Position numbers and translations under genes: made by a program. 64,000 nt of DNA from Paulinella micropora. Its lineage: Eukaryota > Cercozoa > Imbricatea > Euglyphida. The notes beneath the pieces are model-generated. The model was not told where the DNA came from. It worked only from the letters and a program-made list of their open reading frames with translations, and searched no databases. Shown one piece after another: positions 49,764 to 58,584 of the stretch (positions are counted from its first letter, which is position 1; every line of letters starts with the position of its first letter). The stretch lies in assembly GCA_009731375.1 (NCBI GenBank), contig BJOX01000371.1, positions 202,183-266,182 on the forward strand, given 5' to 3'.

Positions 49764-50464
49764 CAAGCAAATGATTCAGCGAGTCTAGTGTCACTAGGGT
49801 GTGACTGGCAAACGAATAAATACCTTCAGTTTATCTTCCGAGGCTTTCAAGTTATGGCTACAAATATATGGTTAGCTTGAAGCAGTGGCTGAGTGCCGCG
49901 GAAGGGCGGCCGGCCTCCACCTGATCACTCCGAACTACTGACTCGCATCCCGCCGGTAACTTATGATCCTTATTCCAGCGGAGATGACGTTCAAACTCGT
50001 ATTGTATTAATAAGTATTAATAACTTTAAAATTTTGAACCGTGCCAAAAACTCAAATCAAACTTTTAAGTTACTGATCATGATATAATACTACTACGTCA
50101 CAGTCTAGATCATGAGTCATGAAGCCTAGTAGTGTTACAATAGTACGATATATATTAATATTTAATATACAACTTACCTCGTGAGAACAGCTCCGTCACA
50201 TGCCCGGAGGCTGCAGACCCGGCATAGCAATGAAAGTTGCCCTAAACCAACCCTTGCCTCAGACTCAGTCACATAACTTTTGAACCAGCCCTAGTACTCA
50301 AAAAGCCTTAGGCACAGCAAAGGGGTGAGCCTGCGGGCACTGTCACTCGTGGTCCGGTAAACCCGGCCCGGGCACTCAGGTTAATAAATAAACCTGCCTT
50401 TCATATTTCTGAATTTAGTAAAATATTAATAACGATAGTAATTTTATCAAGTTTGTAGTAATGT
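49664..50464. other. Non-repetitive intergenic DNA
   Basis: (CT)n at 49671-49734 and a T run at 49735-49763, then about 700 bp of ordinary-looking sequence with no convincing reading frame. It is the left flank of the piggyBac element. Confidence 0.6.
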
Positions 50465-50468
50465 CTAA

Positions 50469-50503
50469 GTCCCTGGTCCTGGTTACCAATGGTAACGATA
50501 TTA
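50469..50503. repeat. piggyBac left terminal inverted repeat and palindrome
   Basis: GTCCCTGGTCCTGGTTACCA followed by ATGGTAAC. GGTTACCAATGGTAAC is an imperfect palindrome matching that of the right end. Confidence 0.8.
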
Positions 50504-50701
50504 AATTACTTTCGGTCACCGGAAAAATAATTAATTTTTATTTTTGTATTAAAATTTTCATTTTATATTATCAACTTGGGCCTTACGGTCAGAAAAATTT
50601 ATTCGAAAAGTCACGAACAGCTTTTGTTCCTCCTCTGACCTCTGCACGTCCTACAGAACAACATAATGCTGTACCAATTGGAAATGCAGAAAAAGCTAAC
50701 C

Positions 50702-52249
50702 TTACACAAAGCCTTTGTTATGTTTTCTCGGATCTCCATGCTTAATATGCCAGGCGTGGCACCCTCTGCCTTTGGTGCCACACAACGCCATATGTGGACC
50801 GCACGTTTTGCAATAAAAAGATGTGAGAATGCTACTGCTGCTACCTTGGACATGTTTGCACACAGTGCAACGCCTACGTTTGGACCTCTGAGTGGCCTGG
50901 TGGAAGTTGCTTCCGGATTCCGCTTTGCGTTTCAATGCATCGGCCATGTCAACCAAAGGATATTGTGCCAACACCATGTGCGGTTGGTTGGGATCTGGGC
51001 CTCGGAGGTTCTCAAACGTGCTCAACATGCTCCAGTCCACATCTGCTGAGATTTTCTTTTTGAGGAGCCCGTCTGCAACCAAATTTTTGAAAAAGGTTGG
51101 TCTGGTGGTGCCTTTTGCTCGGAGGTAGGTAGCCTGAGGTGTTCCACTGAACCGAAGGAAGTGCAGGTACGCATTGGTCATTATGAAATCCAATAAAATC
51201 AGAAAATCTGCATCCTGCCAGGAACGAACTGAGACATTGAGATTCATGCATCCCGACCCCTGTCGCAAAGAATTGAATCTATCGACTGCGTTGAAACATT
51301 CGTAATACTTCGCGACGACTTCACACCGCGCAACAAAGGTATCATTCTTGCTGAAACGCGCATGTCGTGGTTTACCTGCCAAAGTTGTGCCACACGTAGC
51401 GATAATTTGTTGCATATTGTGATCATTTTGGTTCACAGCAAGCAGTGCAACCCCATCTTTAACACAGACTGCCGACGCCAAATCACCTTTGTTGTTGCCC
51501 CTTGCATTCCACAAAACTCGCTTAGGGAAATTCGCAGTCGCAGTCTTCACCATGCCGATAAAATCGAGGCCTGATGCCTTCAAAGCCATAGCTGTCTTAA
51601 CACTTGCAAACCATGAATCACCAACAACCAAACGACCTGTGCCGACCCAGGGCTTGACCAAACGTACAGTGGTTGCTGTTGTCACACCCCACATGTCCAC
51701 TCCTTCCTTAGCTCTGTCACGTTCCTTCCCCTCCACGCATTCCAAGGACACACAGATGCCAGTTTGGACGTCACAGGTAGTATGATATTCCCTTCCTAAA
51801 GGAATCGGTTTGCGAGGCACGTACACCTGCCCTGGCATGTCCTTACCCGTCCATTGTCCCATACTCTCATCGACTGTCAAGCAAGGACCAGGGATGAAAG
51901 CCCAATTGAAACGTTTGTTGGTCTCTTCCATGAAGAACCGAACTGGGGAGAAGGGGTCGTCTTCAACAGAGGCAGGTCCTAGTTTCAGACAGGAAAAAAT
52001 CTTATCAAAACGATTCAACGACATGAAGTGCCCAAACCCGTCACCTGCCAGACCATCCGAGGCTACCTCATCCCTAGGAGTCCAGTGTGCTTTACGGCGA
52101 CCCCTATCTGCTATCGACATTTTGACAAGCAGTCCCAAGAATACCGAAAACTCTGCATGATCCATGGGCTTTTTGATCCACGATTCCTGAGACTTTGCCA
52201 GCTCGGCGTTAGTAAGCTCTATGGTTCTACTGATTGCTTTCGGTGGCAT
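50702..52249 (-). CDS. piggyBac transposase, catalytic exon
   Basis: DDE transposase of the DDE_Tnp_1_7 family. The open frame continues upstream to 52450, but its first 67 residues are Cys/Phe-rich and read like translated intron. The coding part begins by residue 68 (MPPKAISRT) or at a splice acceptor nearby. The candidate catalytic triad is D194 (LTVDESMG), D278 (VVGDSWF) and D390 (FNAVDRFN), numbered in the long frame. A C-terminal Cys/His-rich domain (CTVCKH ... FYCKTC ... CGTKGRGCHAWHIKH) matches the piggyBac zinc-binding tail that contacts the terminal repeats. No internal stop, so the core may be functional. Confidence 0.85.
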   Translation of the reverse strand: MPPKAISRTIELTNAELAKSQESWIKKPMDHAEFSVFLGLLVKMSIADRGRRKAHWTPRDEVASDGLAGDGFGHFMSLNRFDKIFSCLKLGPASVEDDPFSPVRFFMEETNKRFNWAFIPGPCLTVDESMGQWTGKDMPGQVYVPRKPIPLGREYHTTCDVQTGICVSLECVEGKERDRAKEGVDMWGVTTATTVRLVKPWVGTGRLVVGDSWFASVKTAMALKASGLDFIGMVKTATANFPKRVLWNARGNNKGDLASAVCVKDGVALLAVNQNDHNMQQIIATCGTTLAGKPRHARFSKNDTFVARCEVVAKYYECFNAVDRFNSLRQGSGCMNLNVSVRSWQDADFLILLDFIMTNAYLHFLRFSGTPQATYLRAKGTTRPTFFKNLVADGLLKKKISADVDWSMLSTFENLRGPDPNQPHMVLAQYPLVDMADALKRKAESGSNFHQATQRSKRRRCTVCKHVQGSSSSILTSFYCKTCGPHMALCGTKGRGCHAWHIKHGDPRKHNKGFV

Positions 52250-52514
52250 GAAGTGACAGAAATGTCTACAAGACAAAATGAAGAAAAAAATGGCAAAACC
52301 GAAGACATATTCAAAAGAAAAGCAGACAAACACAGAACACAGTGAAAATGAGTGACAAACACAACTCAAAGTGCATGTCTTCGCAACTAGAATTCTCTGG
52401 TAACCAACATGTTCACATGCATACAAAACTGGAAACATATACAACAACATACATATTTTGCTTGCTGAGCTGGAAATTGAACAGAATGGTTGTATTGCAG
52501 AGAAAAAGGATTAC

Positions 52515-53084
52515 GTACTCCAGAGCAGAAGCTGTGGCAGCGTTCTCCAGCCTCGTTTTGGGTGGGAACAAAGGACGATCGGCGCTCCAATCCACCTTCT
52601 GCTCCTTCAAATGCCACGCAAACCCCATCTGATGCAGTTTTTGATTCTCCTGATCCACTTCCTCCTCCGAGTAAGGGCAGGCATTGTACGAATTATGAAC
52701 CTCCTCCTCTCCTCCCTCATCGTCCAGCAACTCTGGTTCAAGCTCCTGCTGCTCGGATTTTTCTTCCACGTTCCCACCCAGAGCTTCGTCCTCACTCGTC
52801 TGTTCGTCGTCAGTAAACTGTACTACTACCTCTTTCAAATCACTATCAATGCAGGCAAAACCATGCACGGTCTGGTCATCCTCAACCCGTAGAATGTTGG
52901 ACGAAAAGAAATAGTCCTTCTTGTCAAAACGCAAAGTCACAAGAGCCTTGTGATGTTTGGTTTCTTTGTCTTTCAGCTTCCCCACCAGCCTAATGTCATC
53001 ACAAACACTTTCCCCAAACTTTCGACGTGCCCAAGCCTTCCCTAGCTTCACGCATGGCACCGAAACGCAGCTACCCACCTCCAT
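52515..53084 (-). CDS. piggyBac transposase, N-terminal exon
   Basis: Starts MEVGSCVSVPCVKLGKAWAR with a compact basic first 70 residues, followed by a strongly acidic segment (EQTSEDEALGG ... ELLDDEGGEEE). A donor GTAATC follows LEY at 52514. The best in-phase acceptor lies at about 52217 (before LTNAELAKSQ). Another good-looking acceptor (CTTGTAG at about 52274) is out of phase with this donor. The junction is therefore unsettled. N-terminal acidic regions are common in piggyBac proteins. Confidence 0.6.
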
Positions 53085-53301
53085 CTTTTTTCAGAAAATG
53101 GCTTCAAAAATGGCAAAAATAAAAAAAAAATGATGTGGCTCAGTCAAGTGCCTTTTTCTTGACTTCTACTCACTATTTTTGGCTGAAAATTCTACGAGTC
53201 GCTTCCTACAGTCATTCCGGAGCCCTGAGAGTGCTCAGAAGTAATTTATTGAGCCCAATTTATGAATGAAAATTCTTGAAAAAAAGTTCACGGAAAAAAG
53301 T

Positions 53302-53344
53302 TACCAATTGGTAACAAAAATTACCAATTGGAAACACCAGGGAC
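53302..53344. repeat. piggyBac right terminal inverted repeat and palindromes
   Basis: The reverse complement starts GTCCCTGGTG. Two subterminal copies of TTACCAATTGG lie at 53301-53315 and 53321-53331. Confidence 0.8.
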
Positions 53345-53348
53345 TTAA

Positions 53349-54365
53349 ACAGTAATAACCAAATGCCGCTTATTCAGAAATCGTGACAGCTGAGATCAAA
53401 GGACCGATCGCTCCCTTTCTTGCTAGAGTCTGAGAATCGTTTCAAGTTGCATTTGTGAGAATTGCTGTGCACGCTTCCGAGCCTTGAAGCGGTTTCGGTG
53501 GTAAGCCACCACAGAGAAAATGCACAGAGAAAATGGCAATCGTATGCCGTCAGCTAAAAATTTTTCCACTAAGACAGAAACCGGCCCGGCAGGTTCAACT
53601 TTCCATACTGAAAACGGATTGTTGAAAAATACTATGATACGTAAAAAGCGTGAAAAAAGTTTCAGAGGAAAAATAACGGTTGGAAAATAGGAAAATAGTT
53701 ACCGTCCTGTAAACTTGAAAAGTAACTTGAAAAACAATTCGAAAGGAACTTGAAAACGAGCGAAGCTTAAGAAGTGAGAAACGAGAAAAATAACTGTCCT
53801 AACGATATGAAGACTGAGGAATACCTAAAGTAGGTACTCCGTAATCTTCAGACCAAGGATAACCGACAGACCGGAACGCCGCCGGTAAGCCGTAGTATTG
53901 CCATTATATACCGGGTGGGCCTGCATAATCCCGGCTGTCCCCCCCGAGCGCGGCAGGCTCACTCCTATGCGCGCAAGAAATCTACTGACTTATACCGCCG
54001 CCGACCAACCTCGGGATAGTTGAATGCAAATACTAACCTGAATGACGGTCGTCGCCGTACTTGTATTAATGTAGTAAACAGTACTTCAAGTTGAGTCATT
54101 CGCCAACACCGCCTTACACCGTGGCAGTGGCTGTCACCGCGTAAGATTTTGAGTGACTTGAGAGTCAAGTTAGGCCAGTCGCCAACTGCTTTCAACTCGC
54201 CACCTCCCGTCGCTGAATATTACCGTGCCGTTACCCGTTACCGCGAAGTGGCCAGTGTTTTCGAGTAATATAAGTTCCCCCAACCCTGAATAAAGCCGTT
54301 GCCCGTTACCCTTACGCCATATTACTCGAAAACACCTATCACTTCGGAATCTGACCCCAACGGAG
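53349..54365. other. Non-coding flank with an inverted repeat next to the gap
   Basis: No convincing gene. An imperfect inverted repeat, 54245-54271 and 54319-54345 (27-bp arms sharing GTGTTTTCGAGTAATAT, 47-bp spacer), sits just before the N gap. It could be the end of a foldback or MITE element, or of the virus-like element. Confidence 0.5.
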
Positions 54366-55226
54366 NNNNNNNNNNNNNNNNNNNNNNNNNNNNNNNNNNN
54401 NNNNNNNNNNNNNNNNNNNNNNNNNNNNNNNNNNNNNNNNNNNNNNNNNNNNNNNNNNNNNNNNNNNNNNNNNNNNNNNNNNNNNNNNNNNNNNNNNNNN
54501 NNNNNNNNNNNNNNNNNNNNNNNNNNNNNNNNNNNNNNNNNNNNNNNNNNNNNNNNNNNNNNNNNNNNNNNNNNNNNNNNNNNNNNNNNNNNNNNNNNNN
54601 NNNNNNNNNNNNNNNNNNNNNNNNNNNNNNNNNNNNNNNNNNNNNNNNNNNNNNNNNNNNNNNNNNNNNNNNNNNNNNNNNNNNNNNNNNNNNNNNNNNN
54701 NNNNNNNNNNNNNNNNNNNNNNNNNNNNNNNNNNNNNNNNNNNNNNNNNNNNNNNNNNNNNNNNNNNNNNNNNNNNNNNNNNNNNNNNNNNNNNNNNNNN
54801 NNNNNNNNNNNNNNNNNNNNNNNNNNNNNNNNNNNNNNNNNNNNNNNNNNNNNNNNNNNNNNNNNNNNNNNNNNNNNNNNNNNNNNNNNNNNNNNNNNNN
54901 NNNNNNNNNNNNNNNNNNNNNNNNNNNNNNNNNNNNNNNNNNNNNNNNNNNNNNNNNNNNNNNNNNNNNNNNNNNNNNNNNNNNNNNNNNNNNNNNNNNN
55001 NNNNNNNNNNNNNNNNNNNNNNNNNNNNNNNNNNNNNNNNNNNNNNNNNNNNNNNNNNNNNNNNNNNNNNNNNNNNNNNNNNNNNNNNNNNNNNNNNNNN
55101 NNNNNNNNNNNNNNNNNNNNNNNNNNNNNNNNNNNNNNNNNNNNNNNNNNNNNNNNNNNNNNNNNNNNNNNNNNNNNNNNNNNNNNNNNNNNNNNNNNNN
55201 NNNNNNNNNNNNNNNNNNNNNNNNNN
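54366..55226. other. Assembly gap (N)
   Basis: 861 undetermined bases between the piggyBac flank and the virus-like region, so continuity of the two and the left end of the element cannot be read. Confidence 0.99.
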
Positions 55227-55244
55227 CCCCCCCAGAAGATAATT

Positions 55245-55294
55245 ACACTTTTCGCGCAGGTATTTTTTAAGAAAAATACCCGCCCGAAAAGTGT
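55245..55294. repeat. Strong hairpin at the left edge of the virus-like element
   Basis: Arms 55245-55267 and 55272-55294 (23 bp, two mismatches) share ACACTTTTCG and GGTATTTTT, with a 4-base loop TAAG. It is the first readable sequence after the gap. It may be part of a terminal inverted repeat or a transcription terminator. Confidence 0.8.
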
Positions 55295-55596
55295 CGTTAA
55301 GCCCCAAATTCATCATCATAAGAAATAATAAAGAAATCAAGAGGAAATCAAGAAGGAATCGAAAAGGAAGACAAGATAAATCAAGAGAGAAATCAGTTAA
55401 CGAAAAAAGAAATATAACGGGTTCTGCGATTTTTTCTTAAGGTAAAATAGAATTGAACAGCCGAACTTCGATGCGTCTGAGCGGCGATTTTTGACGCGCT
55501 GGCGCACGCGATTTAGCTCTGTCGTTCGTTTTTGTTGTTTTTGACGCACAAACGCAAAAACGCACAAAACCACAAACGCACAAAACCACGAACATA
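55295..55596. other. Leader region with an 11-12-bp minisatellite
   Basis: AT- and AAG-rich DNA with no gene seen. About four imperfect copies of CACAAACGCAAAA/CACAAAACCA lie at 55546-55592, just upstream of the next ATG. Confidence 0.6.
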
Positions 55597-55911
55597 ATGT
55601 CCATTAATCTTATTCCAAATAACGTAAAAGATAAAGTAATGTGGAAAGAACAGTTTAGAGCAAATAGATGCGGACCTAAAAAACTAAATGAAATGAAAAT
55701 AAAGCAAGAAAAAGAGATAGAGAAAGATGAGATGATAATCGAGAATATGAAGAAAGAGTTGGAAAAAAAGAAAGAGAGACTAGATGCTTTGAATGAGATG
55801 ATATTCGAAAGAGAGAGGGAGAGAGATGATATCGAAGAAGACTTAATGGAGGATAGAAGAAAGAAGATGAAAAAGAGAAAGATTGAAAATGAGATGAAAT
55901 TGATGAAGTAA
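55597..55911 (+). CDS. Small coiled-coil protein, unknown function
   Basis: 104 residues. Starts MSINLIPNNVKDKVMWKEQF, then a long Lys/Glu-rich heptad-like coiled coil to the end (IEKDEMIIENMKKELEKKKE and similar). No signal peptide or membrane helix. The opposite-strand frame here is Phe/Ser/Leu-rich and is judged the shadow. No family recognised; coiled coils of this kind occur among minor virion proteins, but nothing shows that here. Confidence 0.6.
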   Translation: MSINLIPNNVKDKVMWKEQFRANRCGPKKLNEMKIKQEKEIEKDEMIIENMKKELEKKKERLDALNEMIFERERERDDIEEDLMEDRRKKMKKRKIENEMKLMK

Positions 55912-55932
55912 TGGAGGAGAGAGAATAGAGGA

Positions 55933-56085
55933 ATGTTGAAATCTGTAGAGATAGCAACCATGGAAAGAAGGATTGAAAGTGGAACGACGTTTGCTGAGGC
56001 GTGTGTGATGATGAAGAGAATTGATGAAATAAGTGAAAATGTGGGAGAGGGAGACCGGAATATGAACAGGGCTTACAGGGAATAA
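55933..56085 (+). CDS. Small charged protein, 50 residues, unknown
   Basis: Starts MLKSVEIATMERRIESGTTF and ends NRAYRE, 21 bases after the preceding gene. Amphipathic, predicted helical. It could be a separate gene or a frameshifted continuation of the coiled coil before it. Confidence 0.4.
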   Translation: MLKSVEIATMERRIESGTTFAEACVMMKRIDEISENVGEGDRNMNRAYRE

Positions 56086-56127
56086 ACTATTTTTATATTA
56101 TGTCCTGGGCACGACAATAAACTACCC

Positions 56128-56166
56128 CTACATAAACACATATTGTCCCTCTGTGTGTTTATGTAG
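56128..56166. promoter_or_regulatory. Perfect 13-bp inverted repeat before the Pro-rich reading frame
   Basis: CTACATAAACACA at 56128-56140 and its complement TGTGTTTATGTAG at 56154-56166, with a 13-base loop, ending 3 bases before the next ATG. It could terminate upstream transcription or regulate the downstream gene. Confidence 0.6.
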
Positions 56167-56169
56167 ACG

Positions 56170-56675
56170 ATGGATGATTTAGCGTCTGCGTTGGAAGGCG
56201 TCCAGTTTGACCCTGCCCCCGCCGACCCTGACCAGCCCGCACCCGAGCCCGCCCCAGTCGACCCCGCTCCCATCCAGCCAGCCCCTGCCCCCGTCCAAGC
56301 CCCTGGCCACCCGTCCCACAACCAATCCCTCCGCCAGTCGGTTGGTCTTTGCTTGAACAAGTTCAAGAAGAAAAAGAAAATGATGAATACATCGTTCAGG
56401 TTCACGAGAGTTTTCTTCGATCCAACAAAGAAGTACAAATGAGTCGCGATGGTAGCGATTTCAAAAATGGCCAAGGATTGCTATTTCGCTCGGTGTAAAT
56501 TGACAGAGGAATTAAAAGTCCAACTCGTCAGAGATATTTTTTGGTGGGAGACCATAATAATGATATTACAGTTTTCCCTTCTCTGACATCCATCCATAAA
56601 TATTTCAAAGAGAATATGGGGTCAATCAGATTTATTTTGCCGATATCTGGACATTGGAGACGCATACGTCGCTAG
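56170..56675 (+). pseudogene. Interrupted Pro-rich gene (frameshift plus one in-frame stop)
   Basis: ATG at 56170 opens a frame rich in Pro/Ala/Asp that ends at 56442 after a poly-Lys stretch. In another frame, from about 56230, sequence with better protein character (GWSLLEQVQEEKEND, then HESFLRSNKEVQ) continues to a TAA at about 56495. The same frame then reads on to TAG at 56673-56675 (for example RYFLVGDHNNDITVF). The simplest reading is one gene broken by a frameshift in the GC-rich proline part and one stop. Sequencing error or two small genes are alternatives. No family recognised. Confidence 0.45.
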
Positions 56676-56713
56676 TTGGGAATGTACTGCTACTTGGGAA
56701 TGTACTGGGAATT

Positions 56714-57703
56714 TTATAAATCTAATATTACTCTTGCTTTCTTTTCTCTCCGACTAGTCCTGACATTCTCCGGTTGTATGTCTTCCCGGTTTAATAATTC
56801 CTTTGTTTTCTTTTCTTTCGTTATTTCTTTTACTTGTTCTTTTATTTGTTTTTCTTCATCAGCCGGTTTGTCGAATTTGGTCTTTAATAATTCCCGGGGG
56901 CTTACTAGCTCATCCGAATTTAATATTAACTTGAAACCAGAACGCCCTACGACGGTATAAATTTGTTTGCTGTATTGCTTGCCGCCTTTAGAAAATAAAT
57001 TCCTCTTTAGTTCCTTTCTTACCTTGTCGCCTTTTTCAAATTCGTCTACTAACCCGTCCCGTTGAATACGTTGTTTATTTTTATTTACACCTTTAAATAC
57101 ATCTATCGGCCGGGCTTTAATAGTTCTATGAAACCGCATATTATAAGCGTCTACCATGTCATTGATATAAGTTAGCCAGTCAAAATTACCGTTAGTTTCA
57201 AATAATATGTCCAGCCATCTCCGTATTGTTCTTATAACCCGGTCAACAATCGCAAGCGCCCGGTGGTCTCCTATTTCAACAGTCCGATGTTCGACGTTGT
57301 TATCTCTGAAATAATCTTTAACCGCTCCTTTGTATTCACTCCCGCTGTCGGTTGTAATTGATTCCGGAGTGTACGGTATAGATTTTAAAGCTAAATAAAC
57401 TTCCTTCGCCGTTTTGTTTTTTAGTGGTTTAATAATTAAAAATCTGCTGTGAGTGTCAATCCAAAACAACATCCAGGCATAGCCTTTATTACCTTTCTTG
57501 TCTTTCAACTTAGACATATCGGCTAGGTCCACAAATACTTGTTTAAGTGGTATATCAGACCATATAGTATTCCATTTATCTGTTGGTAATCTCTTCTGAT
57601 AGTGGATTTCTAATGCTTGTTGTTCCTTTCTTTCATCCTCATCCAGCAGAGACTCCGCCTCCGCACCTCTGTTTTGTGGACTGCTGTGTTTGTGGTCCAT
57701 CAC
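56714..57703 (-). CDS. Retroviral-type integrase (rve fold) with a D,D-35-D triad
   Basis: 329 residues. The rve core (about 50-200) contains D59 (QVFVDLADMS), D119 (ITTDSGSEYKG) and D154 (LAIVDRVIRTI), where most integrases have Glu; the 35-residue spacing between the last two is canonical. It is followed by an SH3/chromo-like C-terminal segment (FEKGDKVRKELKRNLFSKGG ... YTVVGRSGFKLIL) and a Lys/Glu-rich tail. The N-terminus lacks an obvious HHCC zinc finger. Integrases of this type insert Polinton/Maverick and Polinton-like virus DNA into host chromosomes. Minus-strand, same strand as the two small genes that follow. No internal stop. Confidence 0.88.
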   Translation of the reverse strand: MMDHKHSSPQNRGAEAESLLDEDERKEQQALEIHYQKRLPTDKWNTIWSDIPLKQVFVDLADMSKLKDKKGNKGYAWMLFWIDTHSRFLIIKPLKNKTAKEVYLALKSIPYTPESITTDSGSEYKGAVKDYFRDNNVEHRTVEIGDHRALAIVDRVIRTIRRWLDILFETNGNFDWLTYINDMVDAYNMRFHRTIKARPIDVFKGVNKNKQRIQRDGLVDEFEKGDKVRKELKRNLFSKGGKQYSKQIYTVVGRSGFKLILNSDELVSPRELLKTKFDKPADEEKQIKEQVKEITKEKKTKELLNREDIQPENVRTSRREKKARVILDL

Positions 57704-57805
57704 CTTCTAATACTTAATGACACCTAATGCTGTATCCTTATATATTAATCTTTCTTTTTTTTCAAGTTCAAAACAATAATTAGAACAAAACTCATAAGTA
57801 TAAAA
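57704..57805. other. Spacer between integrase and small gene
   Basis: AT-rich, about 100 bp, containing TATATATTAATC at about 57742. It is the likely integrase promoter (minus strand), but no defined motif is claimed. Confidence 0.35.
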
Positions 57806-57964
57806 TCAGTCAAATGTATCATCAACGGCTGTAATCTGTCTGTTAGCTAAACATAGAGTTAGTCCACACACATAGCAAGTATTGAAGTCATACTCACGAT
57901 GATTATATAAATAGTCCATAATGTGTAAACGAACATCGAGCGGTAAATTTTTTATTTTTGTCAT
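57806..57964 (-). CDS. 52-residue protein with F-box-like start and Cys cluster
   Basis: Starts MTKIKNLPLDVRLHIMDYLY, which resembles the first helix pair of an F-box (LPxDVxxxIxxYL). It then has CYVCGLTLC, a possible metal site. Too short for a full F-box (about 45 residues) plus substrate domain. No recognised homologue; function unknown. Same strand as the integrase. Confidence 0.5.
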   Translation of the reverse strand: MTKIKNLPLDVRLHIMDYLYNHREYDFNTCYVCGLTLCLANRQITAVDDTFD

Positions 57965-58029
57965 CGCACCTCCAAGTTTTTGGTGTTCATATATTAGAAC
58001 TTTAAAAACATTTTTGAAACATCATTACT

Positions 58030-58515
58030 TTATTTTTTTGACTTCTCTGGTTGTCCTGCGTAAACATTAACATTAACACGGCCAGTCTTCGTCCCTCCTT
58101 TCTTCAGCCTCGGCTGTTCCTCCTCCTCGCTTTCCTCGCTCTCACTCTCGCTTTCTTCTAGTTCAGGCAGTTTCTTTTTTACCGCTTTCTTAGTCTTCTT
58201 CTGTTTAGTCTTGAGTTTCATACCCGCAACACGTCGGGCGACAATATCAACGAAGTCCTGTTCAACCTCTTCATCGCTTTCACTGCTTTCATCACTTTTC
58301 TCACCATCTCTACCATCAATCATATCCTTCGCCAACTGCTTTTTAGTAATGTGTTCCATCCGCTGTTCATCAGTAATTTCTTTTACATTCTTAGCCTTTT
58401 CTTCAGCTAGTAATTCCTTAGCCCGCTCAATCTTTCTTTGCCTCGCATACTGTTTCTTCATTACAGTCGCTTTTTCAAGGTTCTTTATGGCAATCTCTCT
58501 ATTTCCTCTCGGCAT
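58030..58515 (-). CDS. Charged 161-residue protein, unknown function
   Basis: Starts MPRGNREIAIKNLEKATVMK. Helical Lys/Arg/Glu-rich first half, Ser/Glu-rich acidic tracts (SDESSESDEEVEQDF; ESESESEESEEEE) and a Lys-rich linker, ending in a basic tail. No signal or membrane segment. Likely nucleic-acid binding or virion-core associated by composition alone. Divergent from the fibre gene with a 69-bp spacer. Confidence 0.7.
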   Translation of the reverse strand: MPRGNREIAIKNLEKATVMKKQYARQRKIERAKELLAEEKAKNVKEITDEQRMEHITKKQLAKDMIDGRDGEKSDESSESDEEVEQDFVDIVARRVAGMKLKTKQKKTKKAVKKKLPELEESESESEESEEEEQPRLKKGGTKTGRVNVNVYAGQPEKSKK

Positions 58516-58584
58516 TCTCAGTTATATATCTAACCAAAAATAATTTTTATTCGGATTAATTATTATCCAAAATATATACAACCA
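58516..58584. promoter_or_regulatory. Divergent promoter region
   Basis: 69-bp AT-rich spacer between oppositely directed genes, with TATATATC near one side and AAAATATATAC 10-20 bases before the fibre ATG. It must carry both promoters if both genes are expressed. Confidence 0.5.

Larger units (their letters stand above)
50465..53348 (-). mobile_element. piggyBac-family DNA transposon, near-complete
   Basis: Terminal inverted repeat GTCCCTGGT at 50469 and its complement ending at 53344. The right end is followed by TTAA (53345-53348); the left end is preceded by CTAA (50465-50468), one base off the TTAA target typical of piggyBac. Both ends carry subterminal palindromes of the form TTACCAATTGGTAAC. 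The element is 2,876 bp between targets and encodes one transposase on the minus strand. Family knowledge: cut-and-paste, TTAA-specific. Confidence 0.85.

Noticed and set aside
50666-51785. Plus-strand frames opposite the transposase
   Set aside because: Shadows of the piggyBac transposase, whose minus-strand frame carries all catalytic and zinc-binding motifs.
52217-52514. A single unspliced transposase start at 52450
   Set aside because: The first 67 residues are Cys/Phe-rich and repeat-free but unlike piggyBac N-termini, and an upstream exon with better character exists; an intron is more likely.
53965-54195. 76-residue minus-strand frame
   Set aside because: No recognisable features, no conserved context, and inside otherwise non-coding flank.
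54339-55340. Minus- and plus-strand frames across the 861-bp gap
   Set aside because: Almost entirely N; no evidence of coding at either edge.
55437-55961. 174-residue minus-strand Phe/Ser/Leu-rich frame
   Set aside because: Antisense shadow of the Lys/Glu-rich coiled-coil gene at 55597-55911.
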